From contig JAALGZ010000009.1 in assembly GCA_015227615.1 (NCBI GenBank), positions 930,001 to 994,000 on the forward strand: DNA of 64,000 nucleotides, in the 5' to 3' direction. Below, in pieces: positions 47,710-57,700 of the stretch. The notes below the pieces were generated by a model that made no database searches, was not told where the DNA came from, and worked only from the letters and a program-made list of their open reading frames with translations. The DNA is from Labyrinthula sp. Ha (taxonomy: Eukaryota > Sar > Bigyra > Labyrinthulida > Labyrinthulaceae). The translations under genes and the position numbers were made by a program. The first letter of the stretch is position 1. Every line of letters starts with the position of its first letter.

Positions 47710-50193
47710 ATGCAAGATTTTGCCCTTGATTTCAGGCGAAAGAGACCTCGAAATAATGATCAACGTTCCAAGTCTCGAAAGAAAACATCGCAAGATAGAT
47801 GGGAAATTCAGCAGCTTGTAAACTCTGGAGCTCTTTCCCGCAGTGCTCTTGCAGAATTGGACATTGACGAAGAACATGACAAAGAAAGTCTAATTGAAGA
47901 GGATTTAGATGTAGAGGTTACTACAAGGCAACCCGATTTTTTGTCTGGACAGACAAAATTTTCAATCAACTTAAAACCGGTGCAGATAATTCGTAATCCA
48001 GAAGGGTCTTTACAAAAGGCTGCTTTAAGTCAATCTAGCTTTGCAAAGGAACGAAAATTTGAAAAAATTAAAAGAGAAAAACAGGAGAAAACAAACGGTT
48101 CGTATCAGAAAAGATCATCTTACTCATCTTTTGATTCAAAAACACGTGACTGGAAATCAGAAAAACGTCGAAATGATCAAAACAAAGGCCTGAAAACTAA
48201 TTTAAGCATCAAACAACAAAGAGAAAGCCTTCCAATTTATACCCTGAAGAAACCCTTAATGGAAGCAATATCAAAACATCAGATCCTTTGTGTTATAGGA
48301 GAAACAGGGAGCGGTAAAACCACTCAGATGGTGCAGTACCTTGCAGATGAAGGGTACGCGAGGAACGGGATGATTGGATGTACACAACCAAGGAGAGTTG
48401 CAGCTTCATCAGTTGCAAAAAGAGTTGCAGAAGAAGTAGGATGTCGATTAGGAGATTATGTTGGTTATACAATACGATTTAAAGACGTTACGAGTTCAAG
48501 AACGCGAATTAAATATATGACAGATGGGATGTTGATGAGGGAGTATTTGAACGATAAGTACTTGGATAAATATAGTGTATTGATACTCGATGAAGCACAT
48601 GAAAGAACTATCAATACCGATATCTTATTCCCTTTGCTGAAAAAACTTGCAAAAAAGAGAAAGGATATGAAAATTATAGTCACTTCAGCAACTCTAGATG
48701 CAGAAAAATTTTCTTCTTATTTCTACAGTTGTCCAATATTTACGATTCCTGGTCGTAATTACCCTGTGGAGATTTTCTATACAAATGAACCTGAAGCTGA
48801 CTATGTTGATGCTGCTTTAGTAACTGTAATGCAGATTCATTTAAGTGAACCAAAAGGAGATATTTTATTGTTCTTAACAGGCCAAGAAGAGATTGAAACT
48901 TCAGCCGAAATTTTATACAACAGAATGAAATCTATAGGTCCAAATGTTGCTAAGCTTCATATTCTTCCTGCATATGGAGCACTACCAAGTGAAATGCAAT
49001 CTAAGATTTTTGAACCTGCACCTGAAGGTACAAGAAAATGTGTCATTGCAACAAATATAGCTGAAGCCTCACTTACTATTGATGGTATCTACTACGTAGT
49101 TGATCCTGGATTCGTCAAGCAAAAGGTGTATAATGCGAAGCTGGGAATGGACACTCTCCAACCTGTGCCTATAAGTCAGGCATCAGCTAGACAGAGAGCA
49201 GGAAGAGCTGGAAGAACTGGACCAGGAAAGTGTTATAGATTGTATACTGAAAAAGCATTTAAGAATGAGATGCTTCCTTCAACTATTCCTGAAATGCAGA
49301 GAACTAATTTGGCGAACGTTGTGCTTCAGTTGAAAGCGATGAAAATTGAAGACTTGTTGAGTTTTGATTTCATGGATCCACCACCGTCAGAAACTCTTAT
49401 AGCGGCCTTACAAAAGTTGTATGCACTTGAGGCTTTGGGTGAACAAGGTAAGTTGACAAAACTCGGAAGGAAAATGGCTGAGTTTCCTTTAGACCCAGTA
49501 CTTGCAAAAACTCTTTTGACATCTTTGAAATTAAGATGCACGGAAGAAGTTGTAATTATAGTTGCTATGCTCTCTGTTGAGTCACCATTTTACAGGCCAA
49601 GAGATAAACAAGTGCTTGCTGATCAAAAAAGAGCTAAATTTGTTCAACCAGAAGGTGATCATCTAACACTTTTATCCTTGTATCAAAGTTGGAAAAAATC
49701 CGCGTATTCAAGAGCATGGTGTAATGAGCACTTTGTTCAATTTCGTTCTTTAGATCGGGCTCGAGAAGTTAGAAAACAGCTTCTTGGCATTTTAGAGCGG
49801 CATACTAGGAAAATAAGATCAAGCAAAAAAAATTATGAGTCAGTGCAAAAAGCCATCACCAGTGGTTTTTTCATGAATGCTGCAAAGAAAGATCACACAG
49901 AGGGATATAAAAGTTTATCAGAAGGTCAAACTATGTATATTCACCCTTCATCGAGTTTGTTTCGAAGACCTGTTCAATATGTTATTTATCACGAGTTGGT
50001 AATGACGTCAAAAGAATACATGAGAAACTGTATGGTGCTTGATCCGAAATGGCTACTAGAACTTGCACCTAATTATTTTAAACAGGCTGATCCATATTCA
50101 TTTGGTAAGAGGAAACGAAAAGAAAAAATTCAACCAATGTCTCAAGGATTTGGTGATAAAGATGCCTGGAGACTTTCTAAGAGGCCTGGTTAG
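47710..50193 (+). CDS. DHX8: DEAH-box RNA helicase DHX8/Prp22
   Basis: A spliceosomal ATPase that releases spliced mRNA from the spliceosome. 827 residues, no intron. The N-terminal part holds [18 protein letters not shown] and [15 protein letters not shown], which precede the helicase core in Prp22/DHX8. Then [15 protein letters not shown] and the core motifs: [10 protein letters not shown] (about 197), [12 protein letters not shown] (about 294), SAT (about 325), [19 protein letters not shown] and [12 protein letters not shown] (about 495). HA2 and OB domains follow ([29 protein letters not shown]-like [15 protein letters not shown]). The end, [10 protein letters not shown], matches the family end (NAWRISRAFRRR). 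The S1 RNA-binding domain found before this in human and yeast is absent, and an in-frame TAA at 47,704 argues against a simple upstream extension. Only 25 bp separate it from the next same-strand gene. Confidence 0.97.
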   Translation: MQDFALDFRRKRPRNNDQRSKSRKKTSQDRWEIQQLVNSGALSRSALAELDIDEEHDKESLIEEDLDVEVTTRQPDFLSGQTKFSINLKPVQIIRNPEGSLQKAALSQSSFAKERKFEKIKREKQEKTNGSYQKRSSYSSFDSKTRDWKSEKRRNDQNKGLKTNLSIKQQRESLPIYTLKKPLMEAISKHQILCVIGETGSGKTTQMVQYLADEGYARNGMIGCTQPRRVAASSVAKRVAEEVGCRLGDYVGYTIRFKDVTSSRTRIKYMTDGMLMREYLNDKYLDKYSVLILDEAHERTINTDILFPLLKKLAKKRKDMKIIVTSATLDAEKFSSYFYSCPIFTIPGRNYPVEIFYTNEPEADYVDAALVTVMQIHLSEPKGDILLFLTGQEEIETSAEILYNRMKSIGPNVAKLHILPAYGALPSEMQSKIFEPAPEGTRKCVIATNIAEASLTIDGIYYVVDPGFVKQKVYNAKLGMDTLQPVPISQASARQRAGRAGRTGPGKCYRLYTEKAFKNEMLPSTIPEMQRTNLANVVLQLKAMKIEDLLSFDFMDPPPSETLIAALQKLYALEALGEQGKLTKLGRKMAEFPLDPVLAKTLLTSLKLRCTEEVVIIVAMLSVESPFYRPRDKQVLADQKRAKFVQPEGDHLTLLSLYQSWKKSAYSRAWCNEHFVQFRSLDRAREVRKQLLGILERHTRKIRSSKKNYESVQKAITSGFFMNAAKKDHTEGYKSLSEGQTMYIHPSSSLFRRPVQYVIYHELVMTSKEYMRNCMVLDPKWLLELAPNYFKQADPYSFGKRKRKEKIQPMSQGFGDKDAWRLSKRPG

Positions 50194-50218
50194 AAAGTAG
50201 TCGTTTGGAAAAATTAAT

Positions 50219-51247
50219 ATGAATCTTTCTGAGGAAGATGAAAAAGATGTATCTGATCTTGTTAAAGAGGTGTTTTACAGTAGAAATGTAGAAGCTGAAG
50301 AGGAAGTGGAGCAGGGGAGAGAGTGTGACAAGAAGTTGCAAGAAGAGAATAAATTCCTGCTTGAAGCTTTGAACGAATGTGTTACGAAGCTTGAGGAATT
50401 TCAGGAAAAAGCAGAAAAGATGAAAATGAAAGAGAAGGAACTTGAAAACAAAAAAAAAGAAATGACAGAAGTCCTTGAACGTGGGGATTTTATGGAAATG
50501 GACAAGTTGAGAAATGAAGGGGTTTTGAAAAAGAAAGAGCAAGAGATTAAACTTCTTGAGGAAAAGATACGAGATCTGCAGAAAATCATTAGTAAAAAGA
50601 ACCTTAAAAACAAGAAAGAAAAAAAATCTGTGAAGCAGTTCCGTGCGGAAATTGATGCATTCAAGACATTGACGCTGAAGCAGAAGTACGATTTTGATCG
50701 GCATCGAGAAAGACATGAATTGGAGTTAAGAAAAAATCATAGGGAGAAAAATGTAGTTCAAAAACTTATAGATGAACTAGAAAACCAACATGAGGAATTA
50801 AAAATTGAAAACCAAGTTTTGAGAGAGGAAAACAAAGAACTAAAAGACTTACTTCGCTTAGCTACTGAAAGAATGCAAACTCTTGAAATTGAAATTCAGA
50901 AAAAAAGAGAAACAGAGTCACTGGAAGAAGATTCACCAAAAGCCATGACTCAGTTTGAATCCGCGTCAATTTCTATGGAGAGTACATTAGTCAAATCTCC
51001 ACAAAAAATGAAAGAAAAAGTAAGAGCAAAGAGAGTTGCTGATGAATCAGGATTCGAGGTGTATACATTTCCTAATGGAACAGTAAAAAAGGTTCAAGGG
51101 CATGAAACCCGAATTGAGTTTCCTAATGGCGATTTGCGGTTGATAAACACTGATAGAAAAATGGACCAATATTTTTTTGCAAAGAAGAATGTTGTCTTGG
51201 TTTCTTATGCAGATGGAGGTCAAGAATGGAACAATGATTTTATTTAA
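50219..51247 (+). CDS. CPAP/SAS-4-like centriole protein (coiled coil plus short G-box)
   Basis: 342 residues. Most of the protein (about 20-245) is a Lys/Glu-rich coiled coil. The C-terminus carries the repeated beta-hairpin motif of the TCP10/CPAP G-box: FEVYTFPNGTVKKV, then TRIEFPNGDLRLIN, then VVLVSYADGGQEW. In CPAP/CENPJ this domain binds STIL and helps build centrioles, and in flagellates it implies basal bodies. The sequence stops soon after the third hairpin, so the G-box is shorter than in animal CPAP. No tiny intron that would extend it was found. It is 25 bp after DHX8 and convergent with the TMEM135-like gene, with 28 bp between stops. Alternatives are other G-box proteins, such as the TCP10 type. 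Confidence 0.85.
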   Translation: MNLSEEDEKDVSDLVKEVFYSRNVEAEEEVEQGRECDKKLQEENKFLLEALNECVTKLEEFQEKAEKMKMKEKELENKKKEMTEVLERGDFMEMDKLRNEGVLKKKEQEIKLLEEKIRDLQKIISKKNLKNKKEKKSVKQFRAEIDAFKTLTLKQKYDFDRHRERHELELRKNHREKNVVQKLIDELENQHEELKIENQVLREENKELKDLLRLATERMQTLEIEIQKKRETESLEEDSPKAMTQFESASISMESTLVKSPQKMKEKVRAKRVADESGFEVYTFPNGTVKKVQGHETRIEFPNGDLRLINTDRKMDQYFFAKKNVVLVSYADGGQEWNNDFI

Positions 51248-51275
51248 ATTGTTTCTGTTTCTATTTATTTTTGAA

Positions 51276-52583
51276 CTAACAACCTATCAAGAACCTCCAA
51301 AAACTGAAGTAAGTTCGTTTATAATCTAATCTGTTTGAACTAGACATTGCAGCTACAGAAAATGCAAAAACTGGAAGATCAAGATGTTTTAAATTTCCAA
51401 TCATTCCTCTTTGTTTGCCAAATGATAATATTGCTTCAATCGCTTTGGGCCAGCAAAAAAGCATCAGTTCACTAACACGACTTTTACGCTCAAATAAACA
51501 TGCTGATCCAGTCATGAAACCTGCAAGAAATGCCATCCAAGGTCTGTCTCTCTGAAATAAGTTTCTCCAAAAACAGAAGTTTGATTTTACTATAAATACA
51601 TAACTTGTTAGAAACATACATGAATCTAAACAATTTTTTAAATAACTTTTAAATAGTTTTCCGTTTAAACCACAGCGTGCAAATTTAACACTAAGTGAAT
51701 CATTCTCTTCTGTTTCTTCTTTTGGAGTTTGAAAATATTTCTGAGGTTTTATCTTAAAAAATACGGGTATTAAATGAATAGGAATATAAATCTTTCCAGC
51801 TCTTCTTAAGCCAAAAAACCAATCTTTGATACAATATACTGAACAAGGTCCTGTGTGATAATGTGGAGAGCATCCTCTAAAAGGAAGAACAACACCATCT
51901 TCAGCAAATGCCCTGTACACCACTCTTCCAGCTGATTCTAAACCTTCATCCGTCATATTTCCCATTTTTAATATCCAATTATAGTATGATTTACCAAGTA
52001 AATTAGGCTCAAATAAAAAAGAGTACATAATTGGCATGTTAGCAAAGCCAAAAAGTACTTCGTTGCTAAATTTGAAATCTGGCAACAGCTGTAACCGAAC
52101 TAGCCGCTTTGTCACTAAATAAAGGGATCGAATGAAGAAAAATAAAACCATAGGTCTTCTGGAAGATTGAGGAAGGAAAAAAATGGAGACTGAAGCGAAA
52201 AGCGAGGCTGCAACTGAATTTTGAGGTTGGTTTTTTCTTGTCAGATGAGTGAGAAGAGTGTGAAAGAAGCGAAATGTAGCAACGAAGGAACTTAGAAAGA
52301 AAATTTTTGGCATAGATTTTTTAGAAAAAGCTTTGATCAGATAAGTAGTCAAGAGAAGGGGCTTTTTTAGTAGGTTTGGAAGTCTTGCCAACAAGTTTGT
52401 GAGAACTGTAAAGGAAGAAGAAAGCAACAAACCCCTTAAGAAACCATAGGCACCTTGTTGGAGGGAGATAATTATAATTTTTTTCAGCGTGTATCTGACA
52501 TTCGATTTAGATAAAGTGTTTAATCTTTCACAAGGCCATGATGGTGCGTCACTTTGTTTCTCTTTTGATTTCAAAAGTTGCAT
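51276..52583 (-). CDS. TMEM135-like multi-pass membrane protein
   Basis: 435 residues from ATG 52583; a GTG two codons earlier is not needed. Several hydrophobic segments are separated by basic loops. The diagnostic part is near residues 240-275: GCSPHYHTGPCSVYCIKDWFF followed by AGKIYIPIHLIPVFF, which matches the Cys/His-Pro-x-x-x-C and YxPVHLIP pattern of TMEM135 relatives in fungi and protists. The second half repeats the membrane pattern (WMAFLAGFMTGSACLFE, LMLFCWPKAIEAIL). TMEM135 is linked to mitochondria, peroxisomes and lipid handling in animals; the role here is unknown. There is no intron. It is divergent from the primase gene. Confidence 0.75.
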   Translation of the reverse strand: MQLLKSKEKQSDAPSWPCERLNTLSKSNVRYTLKKIIIISLQQGAYGFLRGLLLSSSFTVLTNLLARLPNLLKKPLLLTTYLIKAFSKKSMPKIFFLSSFVATFRFFHTLLTHLTRKNQPQNSVAASLFASVSIFFLPQSSRRPMVLFFFIRSLYLVTKRLVRLQLLPDFKFSNEVLFGFANMPIMYSFLFEPNLLGKSYYNWILKMGNMTDEGLESAGRVVYRAFAEDGVVLPFRGCSPHYHTGPCSVYCIKDWFFGLRRAGKIYIPIHLIPVFFKIKPQKYFQTPKEETEENDSLSVKFARCGLNGKLFKSYLKNCLDSCMFLTSYVFIVKSNFCFWRNLFQRDRPWMAFLAGFMTGSACLFERKSRVSELMLFCWPKAIEAILSFGKQRGMIGNLKHLDLPVFAFSVAAMSSSNRLDYKRTYFSFWRFLIGC

Positions 52584-53114
52584 CTGCACTTTTTCGTATT
52601 TGAAATGCCGAAAATGATTGCGATTCGAAGAAATCTGTGGGCCATATGACCCATTTTACGTTTTACTGTCGTTCTTATAATTTATGATGAGAATTTCAAA
52701 TAGAAAGGTCGCACTTGGAATATGCATGGTTAAGAAGAAAGTTTTCTCAGGAGGTTGTTGAGAGGCAGTCTTCTTGTTATATCGAGCGAGAGAAACTTAG
52801 GCAAATCCTTCTCCAAAAGGATTTGTTATTTCATTAGGAATATATTATTTGGAAAAAGATTAGAGTTGAGAGTGATAAAATGTAGAATATATAGACTTGG
52901 AACAGTGGTTTTGGAATATATTAGGTAAGAAAGTTTCAGCTTTGTAATGAATGCTGTTATGTTCCTCTATTGTGGTTCCTGTTGGTTCATCTAAGGTACT
53001 GCGCTTCAAGTTCTTAAAGAAGCACTACAAAGACACACAGAAAAGTAAAGCTTCAAAATAAAGCTGGGTTCTGAGCATTATTTAGAAAACTTCATAAACT
53101 AGGCTCTTTCCTAA
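52584..53114 (+). other. Shared 5' region; unresolved N-terminal part of the primase gene
   Basis: About 530 bp between the TMEM135-like start and the clear primase frame. The frame of the primase exon continues upstream with primase-like text (ALQVLKEALQRHTEK, then FKIKLGSEHYLENFIN) but is cut by TAA and TAG codons at 52,992, 53,046, 53,100 and 53,112. HYLENFIN sits at nearly the spacing of the conserved SHFILRL element of PRIM2. No 27-33-nt GT-AG intron removes these stops. Good splice-like sites exist (GTAAGA at 52,925; CTAAAG at 53,111-53,116), so a longer or unusual splice is possible. Confidence 0.4.
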
Positions 53115-54197
53115 AGTTGCTTGTTTAAGAGAAGATTTATTGCCTTTGAAGATTTTTTATTTAGATGGAGATTTGAGAAACTCACGACAAAGCAAATAAA
53201 AAGATTCATGGTTCTGAATAATATGAAATACACACCGTTAAATCGTCATCAGAAGAATGAACAAAAAGAAAGCTTGATTCACTACCTAAAACATGATTTT
53301 CCCAATAAGCAAATGAGTGATAAAGACTTAGAAGCTCAATTTGATTCTGAAAGATTTTATGCTGTAAACTGGACTGAAGTTCCAAATCTTGTGGCATCCC
53401 GTAAGGTCCATATTTGGGGAGGAAAGGCTTTTGTTCCACGAAACTTAGTGTCTTCCTTGGTGATTTCTCGATATAAGTCTCATCTCATGCAACATTTAAA
53501 TGTCGCGAGTAGGAACTTTTACCAAAATGAGTATCAAAATCATCAAGATGTAATAAGTTTGAGATCTGTGTTAAAGAAACTTCAAAAAGCTTACTTCGAT
53601 AAGTCTGAGTCAGAAGATATCCTAAGCACTTCAATGGAGAAGCTTAGGTTGAATACTATTACCCCTGCAATGAAAAAAGGATATTTTCCACTGTGTATGC
53701 AAAGATGTGGTGAAAAGTTGCACAGTAAACATCATCTACAATATCATGCAAGAGTTCAGTATAGGTTGTTCCTCAAAGGAAACGGCCTTGATTTGAAGTC
53801 TGCTTTGGAGTATTTTCGGAAAGGTTTTAATATGGATTCAGGGGCCTTCGAGAAGAAGTATGCTTATAATGTCAGACACAGTTATGGAAAAGAAGGAAAA
53901 CGAAAAGACTATCAGCCACTTACTTGTGGGATGATTCTAAATGGCCCCAGTCAACCAACTTCTGAACAAGTTCATGGTTGCCCCTTCAAGGTATTATCCG
54001 AAGAGAAACTCAGAGGTTATGTTGGAAATGATGACACTATTCTACGGTTTGCTCGTGAAAAGCATTATCAGCTAGCATGCAGGGCTCTATTCAAGAAGAG
54101 GTTTACTGATGAAAATGATGAGCACCTAGAGGGAGTTGGAGCGCATCCGAACAGTTGGTATAAGCAAGCTGTCAAATTGAATGCTCCTAAGAAATAG
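53115..54197 (+). CDS. PRIM2: DNA primase large subunit (N-terminus unresolved)
   Basis: The large subunit of the primase that starts DNA chains with DNA polymerase alpha. The open part (about 360 codons) begins CLFKRRFIAFEDFLFRWRF, aligned with LRRWFIQQEMDLLRFRF of the family. The C-terminal iron-sulphur domain is complete: cysteine codons at 53,694 (FPLCMQ), 53,925 (LTCGM), 53,979 (HGCPF) and 54,078 (LACRAL). Between them are KHHLQYHARVQYRLFLKGNG, YAYNVRHSYGKEGKRKDYQP and HPNSWY near the end. About 130-150 N-terminal residues of a normal large subunit are missing from this frame. No ATG starts it, so at least one upstream exon must exist. The stop codon TAG at 54,195-54,197 follows the usual end of the family. 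Confidence 0.92.
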   Translation, partial: SCLFKRRFIAFEDFLFRWRFEKLTTKQIKRFMVLNNMKYTPLNRHQKNEQKESLIHYLKHDFPNKQMSDKDLEAQFDSERFYAVNWTEVPNLVASRKVHIWGGKAFVPRNLVSSLVISRYKSHLMQHLNVASRNFYQNEYQNHQDVISLRSVLKKLQKAYFDKSESEDILSTSMEKLRLNTITPAMKKGYFPLCMQRCGEKLHSKHHLQYHARVQYRLFLKGNGLDLKSALEYFRKGFNMDSGAFEKKYAYNVRHSYGKEGKRKDYQPLTCGMILNGPSQPTSEQVHGCPFKVLSEEKLRGYVGNDDTILRFAREKHYQLACRALFKKRFTDENDEHLEGVGAHPNSWYKQAVKLNAPKK

Positions 54198-54336
54198 TTT
54201 CGCTGTTTACGAGAATATTTTTCATAACTGGCCCTTACTAAATCATTAACAAGTAAGTCTAGAATAATATCAGTATATATATCAATTATTGGGTGCGGGG
54301 AGGAAAATTGGAGAGGAGGGGTCAAGAGAGAAACAT

Positions 54337-54790
54337 TTACAGTATAAGAAAAAATATTAAATATTCTAAATACTTAGGATGAAGAATAAAATGTTCCTCA
54401 CAGAGTTTCCAGATTATAACAAAGAAGACAATGAGCTTCATTGGTCCCCATTTGATCAAAGCCAACAAGTAGCAGAAGAGAGCTATAGCCCGAACAGAGA
54501 CTTGAAAGCCAGTAGCTTCTTCAACAATTTCCTTTCCTGCGTAAACATCTTCTCTTAGAGCATCACAAACTAGTAATAGTTCACTCTGCTCTTCATTGAT
54601 CTTCAGGAAATTTCCGTCTGCATCTGGGTTCCAGTAAGATAACCCTAAGCAGTGTGCAAAATTTATTTAAGAGATGGTTCCTACAATTTTTCTTCTCGTT
54701 CTTAGTCAGATAATTATTTCCAGGATTTATTACAAAGAAGGAAGAGAAACTCTCCCTCCAGCAAAATAAGCTCAAACTCCACGCTTCCAT
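54337..54790 (-). CDS. Small reticulon-like membrane protein (two-exon model)
   Basis: Exon 1 is 54790..54685 and exon 2 is 54644..54337, giving 137 residues. The 40-nt intron (54,645-54,684) starts GTAGGA and ends GCTTAG, and phases match. Exon 1 begins MEAWSLSLFCWRESFSSFF, recalling the WRD/WRE start of reticulon domains. Exon 2 reads WLSYWNPDADGNFLKINEEQ, then LREDVYAGKEIVEEATGF and a hydrophobic pair around VRAIALFCYLLALIKWGPM and KLIVFFVIIWKLCEE, like the second hairpin of reticulons. The first membrane hairpin is not evident, so the family call is tentative. The exon-2 frame is clearly better than the 65-codon unspliced frame. It is convergent with the primase gene. Confidence 0.45.
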
Positions 54791-57700
54791 AATCGGACTC
54801 CTCTATTCTTTCATGCATATTGCTAGGATAATATCATGTGCTATACGATCCTATAACGTTTACTACATATTTCTTAGATACCAACCTTTAAAACAACTTA
54901 TTCCTGAGTCTGGACAGAAAAGGAGGTTTGGCTGCCAACCTTGCAATTGTGTATATTAAGTAGTAATATGTAGATTTAACGGTTATAATCCATCAGTCAT
55001 CGATGATTATGAACGTCTTAAATAGTTTGCAAAGAATGTTGGGAAATTTAAACTATAGCGAATCATACTATAGAATCCAAAAGATAAAATATTAACAAAA
55101 GAGCAAGGCTAACTGCAAGAAAAAACCAACAAGAAGAACTAAAACTCTTACAAGTACAAAGCCATGGGCATACAAACCCATGTAGTGTTTGCTCATCAAA
55201 GCACAAAGAACTTCTTTCAGGTTTATTCACAAGCCACTTTTAAGTAGATAAACTTAGAATGGCATAGACGTCTCTAAAGAAGGCCCGATTCAACTCAGTT
55301 CACTAGGCTAGCATTCTTGTTAGTAGCTCGACATCGATTTCGAGTGCCCGGCTTTTCGATAGTCCATCGCGAGCAGTTGAATTTCACAATCTTGAGAGAT
55401 GTAGTATGGATCTCTATTCAATATTTTCATAATGTGATACCGGAATCATAATTTAAGGACAAGAGCGAGATTGGTAATCAACAGGGTAGCCTGTATCAGC
55501 CTACTTCTTCTATTTGGATAGCTCAATGACCAAAAATAAAACCCCATTAAAGAGGGACATTTGAAGACATATAGTAATATTGCAATGTAGTTAAGGATCA
55601 GCTTGTTGAAGCATAAAGATAACCAATATTATAGATCTAAACCTTTTTGATATTAAAACACCGGGACAATTAGTTTAAGTTTATGTATGAGAGATGAGTT
55701 GAATGTAATATGAAAGTTTTTCAACTTTTTGAAAAAACAATTATTCATATAGAATATCCTGTTAAAGCAGCATGAGAAGCTTTATGATGTACCCGAAGTC
55801 GTGCTATTTTTAGATAAAAAAACAAAACAGCTGCAGAATGACAAATTATATTGGCAAATTGATTCCATTAGAGATGGGTTCGGCAAACCTAATACCAGAA
55901 GAGTGCTTGATTCAGAAACATATATAATAACCAAAATGATAAACTGAGAACCAAAACGGAAAAAAGCAAAAAACATAAACTAAAAACAGTTTTTCTAACA
56001 TTTATTTTATTTATGCAATTTGAATCAATATCTGATAAAAGGTATCAGGAAGTAAGATAATGGATTTCTGATTGGAGGAAGGACATAGAGATTAGTCTTT
56101 TTTTTTTAATTTTTGGGTTACTGAAATGGAACCAATACAAGCTCACAGATAGCTAGCGAGAAAATTAATAAAAAGAAAGCTACATTATGCTTAGTAATGA
56201 CTACTACTATTTATTCATGTTGATGTGTCGAAAAAAAGATTCATTTATGTAAATGGGAACTGATAAACAAGACAAATTTCCGTATGTAGAACAGATTCTC
56301 ATATATAAAAGACTGTTGTAAGAACCGAAAAAAATGTGACTACTAATGAATTCAAATACTATGGGTTTATGTGTTAGTTTTATTGTCTTGTTAATACCCT
56401 TATCCTAGCTCAGTTCTGATGCTACAAATATGTAAACGTTGCATGTGTTATATAGCATGTCTTTTCAGAGGGAATTAAAAAAACTACTTGGAATAATATT
56501 TCATAAAGTTTTCTCTGATAGTTTTAAAATATTATTTAATTCTAAAGAATAGATTATTGGATGAAGCTACTTCATATAATTCAGAGGGCCCTGGTTTAGT
56601 TCTATCTGATGTTTTCTCCTAATTTTCTACATCCCCGGTGACGCTATGATAAATCCAGAGTGGTGAGATATCGACTTTTCCACCTATGAGAAGATGTTTT
56701 TGAAATTATTTATGAATGGTTCATTTATCTTCAGAACCTTTTATAATATTTCCACCAGCATTCATTGACATTTGAGTGTTGTAAAAGGGTGTTGGCAAAG
56801 TTAGGTTCAGAAGCCAAGTATTATCAAGGTGGCAGTTGTGGAGAGAATATAAGCTAAGAGACTTATTCAGTATCTATATGAAAAATAGATAAGACATAAC
56901 TAGATATTTGTGGACTTTTATAGTTTACGGACCTGTTTCTCCTATTTAATATCCACTTATTCGCTTCTATGAGAGAATCTCATAGATAATATTGTACATC
57001 CTTAGGGTAAATCGATACCATTAGTAGTTATTTCATAAACTGGATATAAAAAAACGTTAATTATCGATTAAACTTAGGCCCATTAAAATCTTGGTAGTCT
57101 CAGTTATTAAAAAAAAGTTGTTGCTTAAAATTCTACCCCACCATTATGCCTATATTCGGGGTACAGTTATGATATCTTGGTAATTATAAGTGTTATTTTG
57201 TTAAAAAAAACCTTGTAGGAAAAAATTACTGAGAATATTAATAGTTCTATACCATAAAAGAGAATATATATACTATCAGAGTACTTTTCAGATAAGCATC
57301 GATCTAAGATGTTTTATTTACAAAGAACTATATCTTTAAATAGACAGAAATTACATATAGTATTAGTTGTTGAATCCTTTTCAGTTTTAAGCTCATTCAT
57401 ATAAAGTTAAAGGTTAAACATGGTAAAAAATCAGAAAGCTGAATTTGATAAAGTGCTGTACCGTTAGAATGTCCATAATATACCTTTTCTCTTCTATTTT
57501 CTTTATGTAATAATACAATTGTTTCTTGTATTTATGAAATACCAATGTAAATTATTTGATAACTCTATTTATATTAAGTTATGTGAAATTCATTAATAAA
57601 ATAAAAGGGTATATGACATAAATAGATTCAAAAGATGTAGTGCAAGTGATAAGCTAAATTATATGTAATCTACAGAACCATGGAAAAGGAACGAGAAAAA

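Noticed and set aside
50177-50716. Minus-strand hydrophobic frame of 179 codons
   Set aside because: Antisense of the Lys/Glu-rich coiled-coil coding sequence; Phe/Leu-rich shadow.
52926-53114. Reassigned stop codons (UAA/UAG read as sense) in this genome
   Set aside because: Genes such as DHX8, the carrier, ArfGAP and the four-cysteine genes end at TAA or TAG exactly where their families end. The primase case is better left as a local problem.
54593-54790. Unspliced 65-codon protein
   Set aside because: Its second half has poor composition. A 40-nt phase-consistent intron joins its start to a much better frame with a reticulon-like end.
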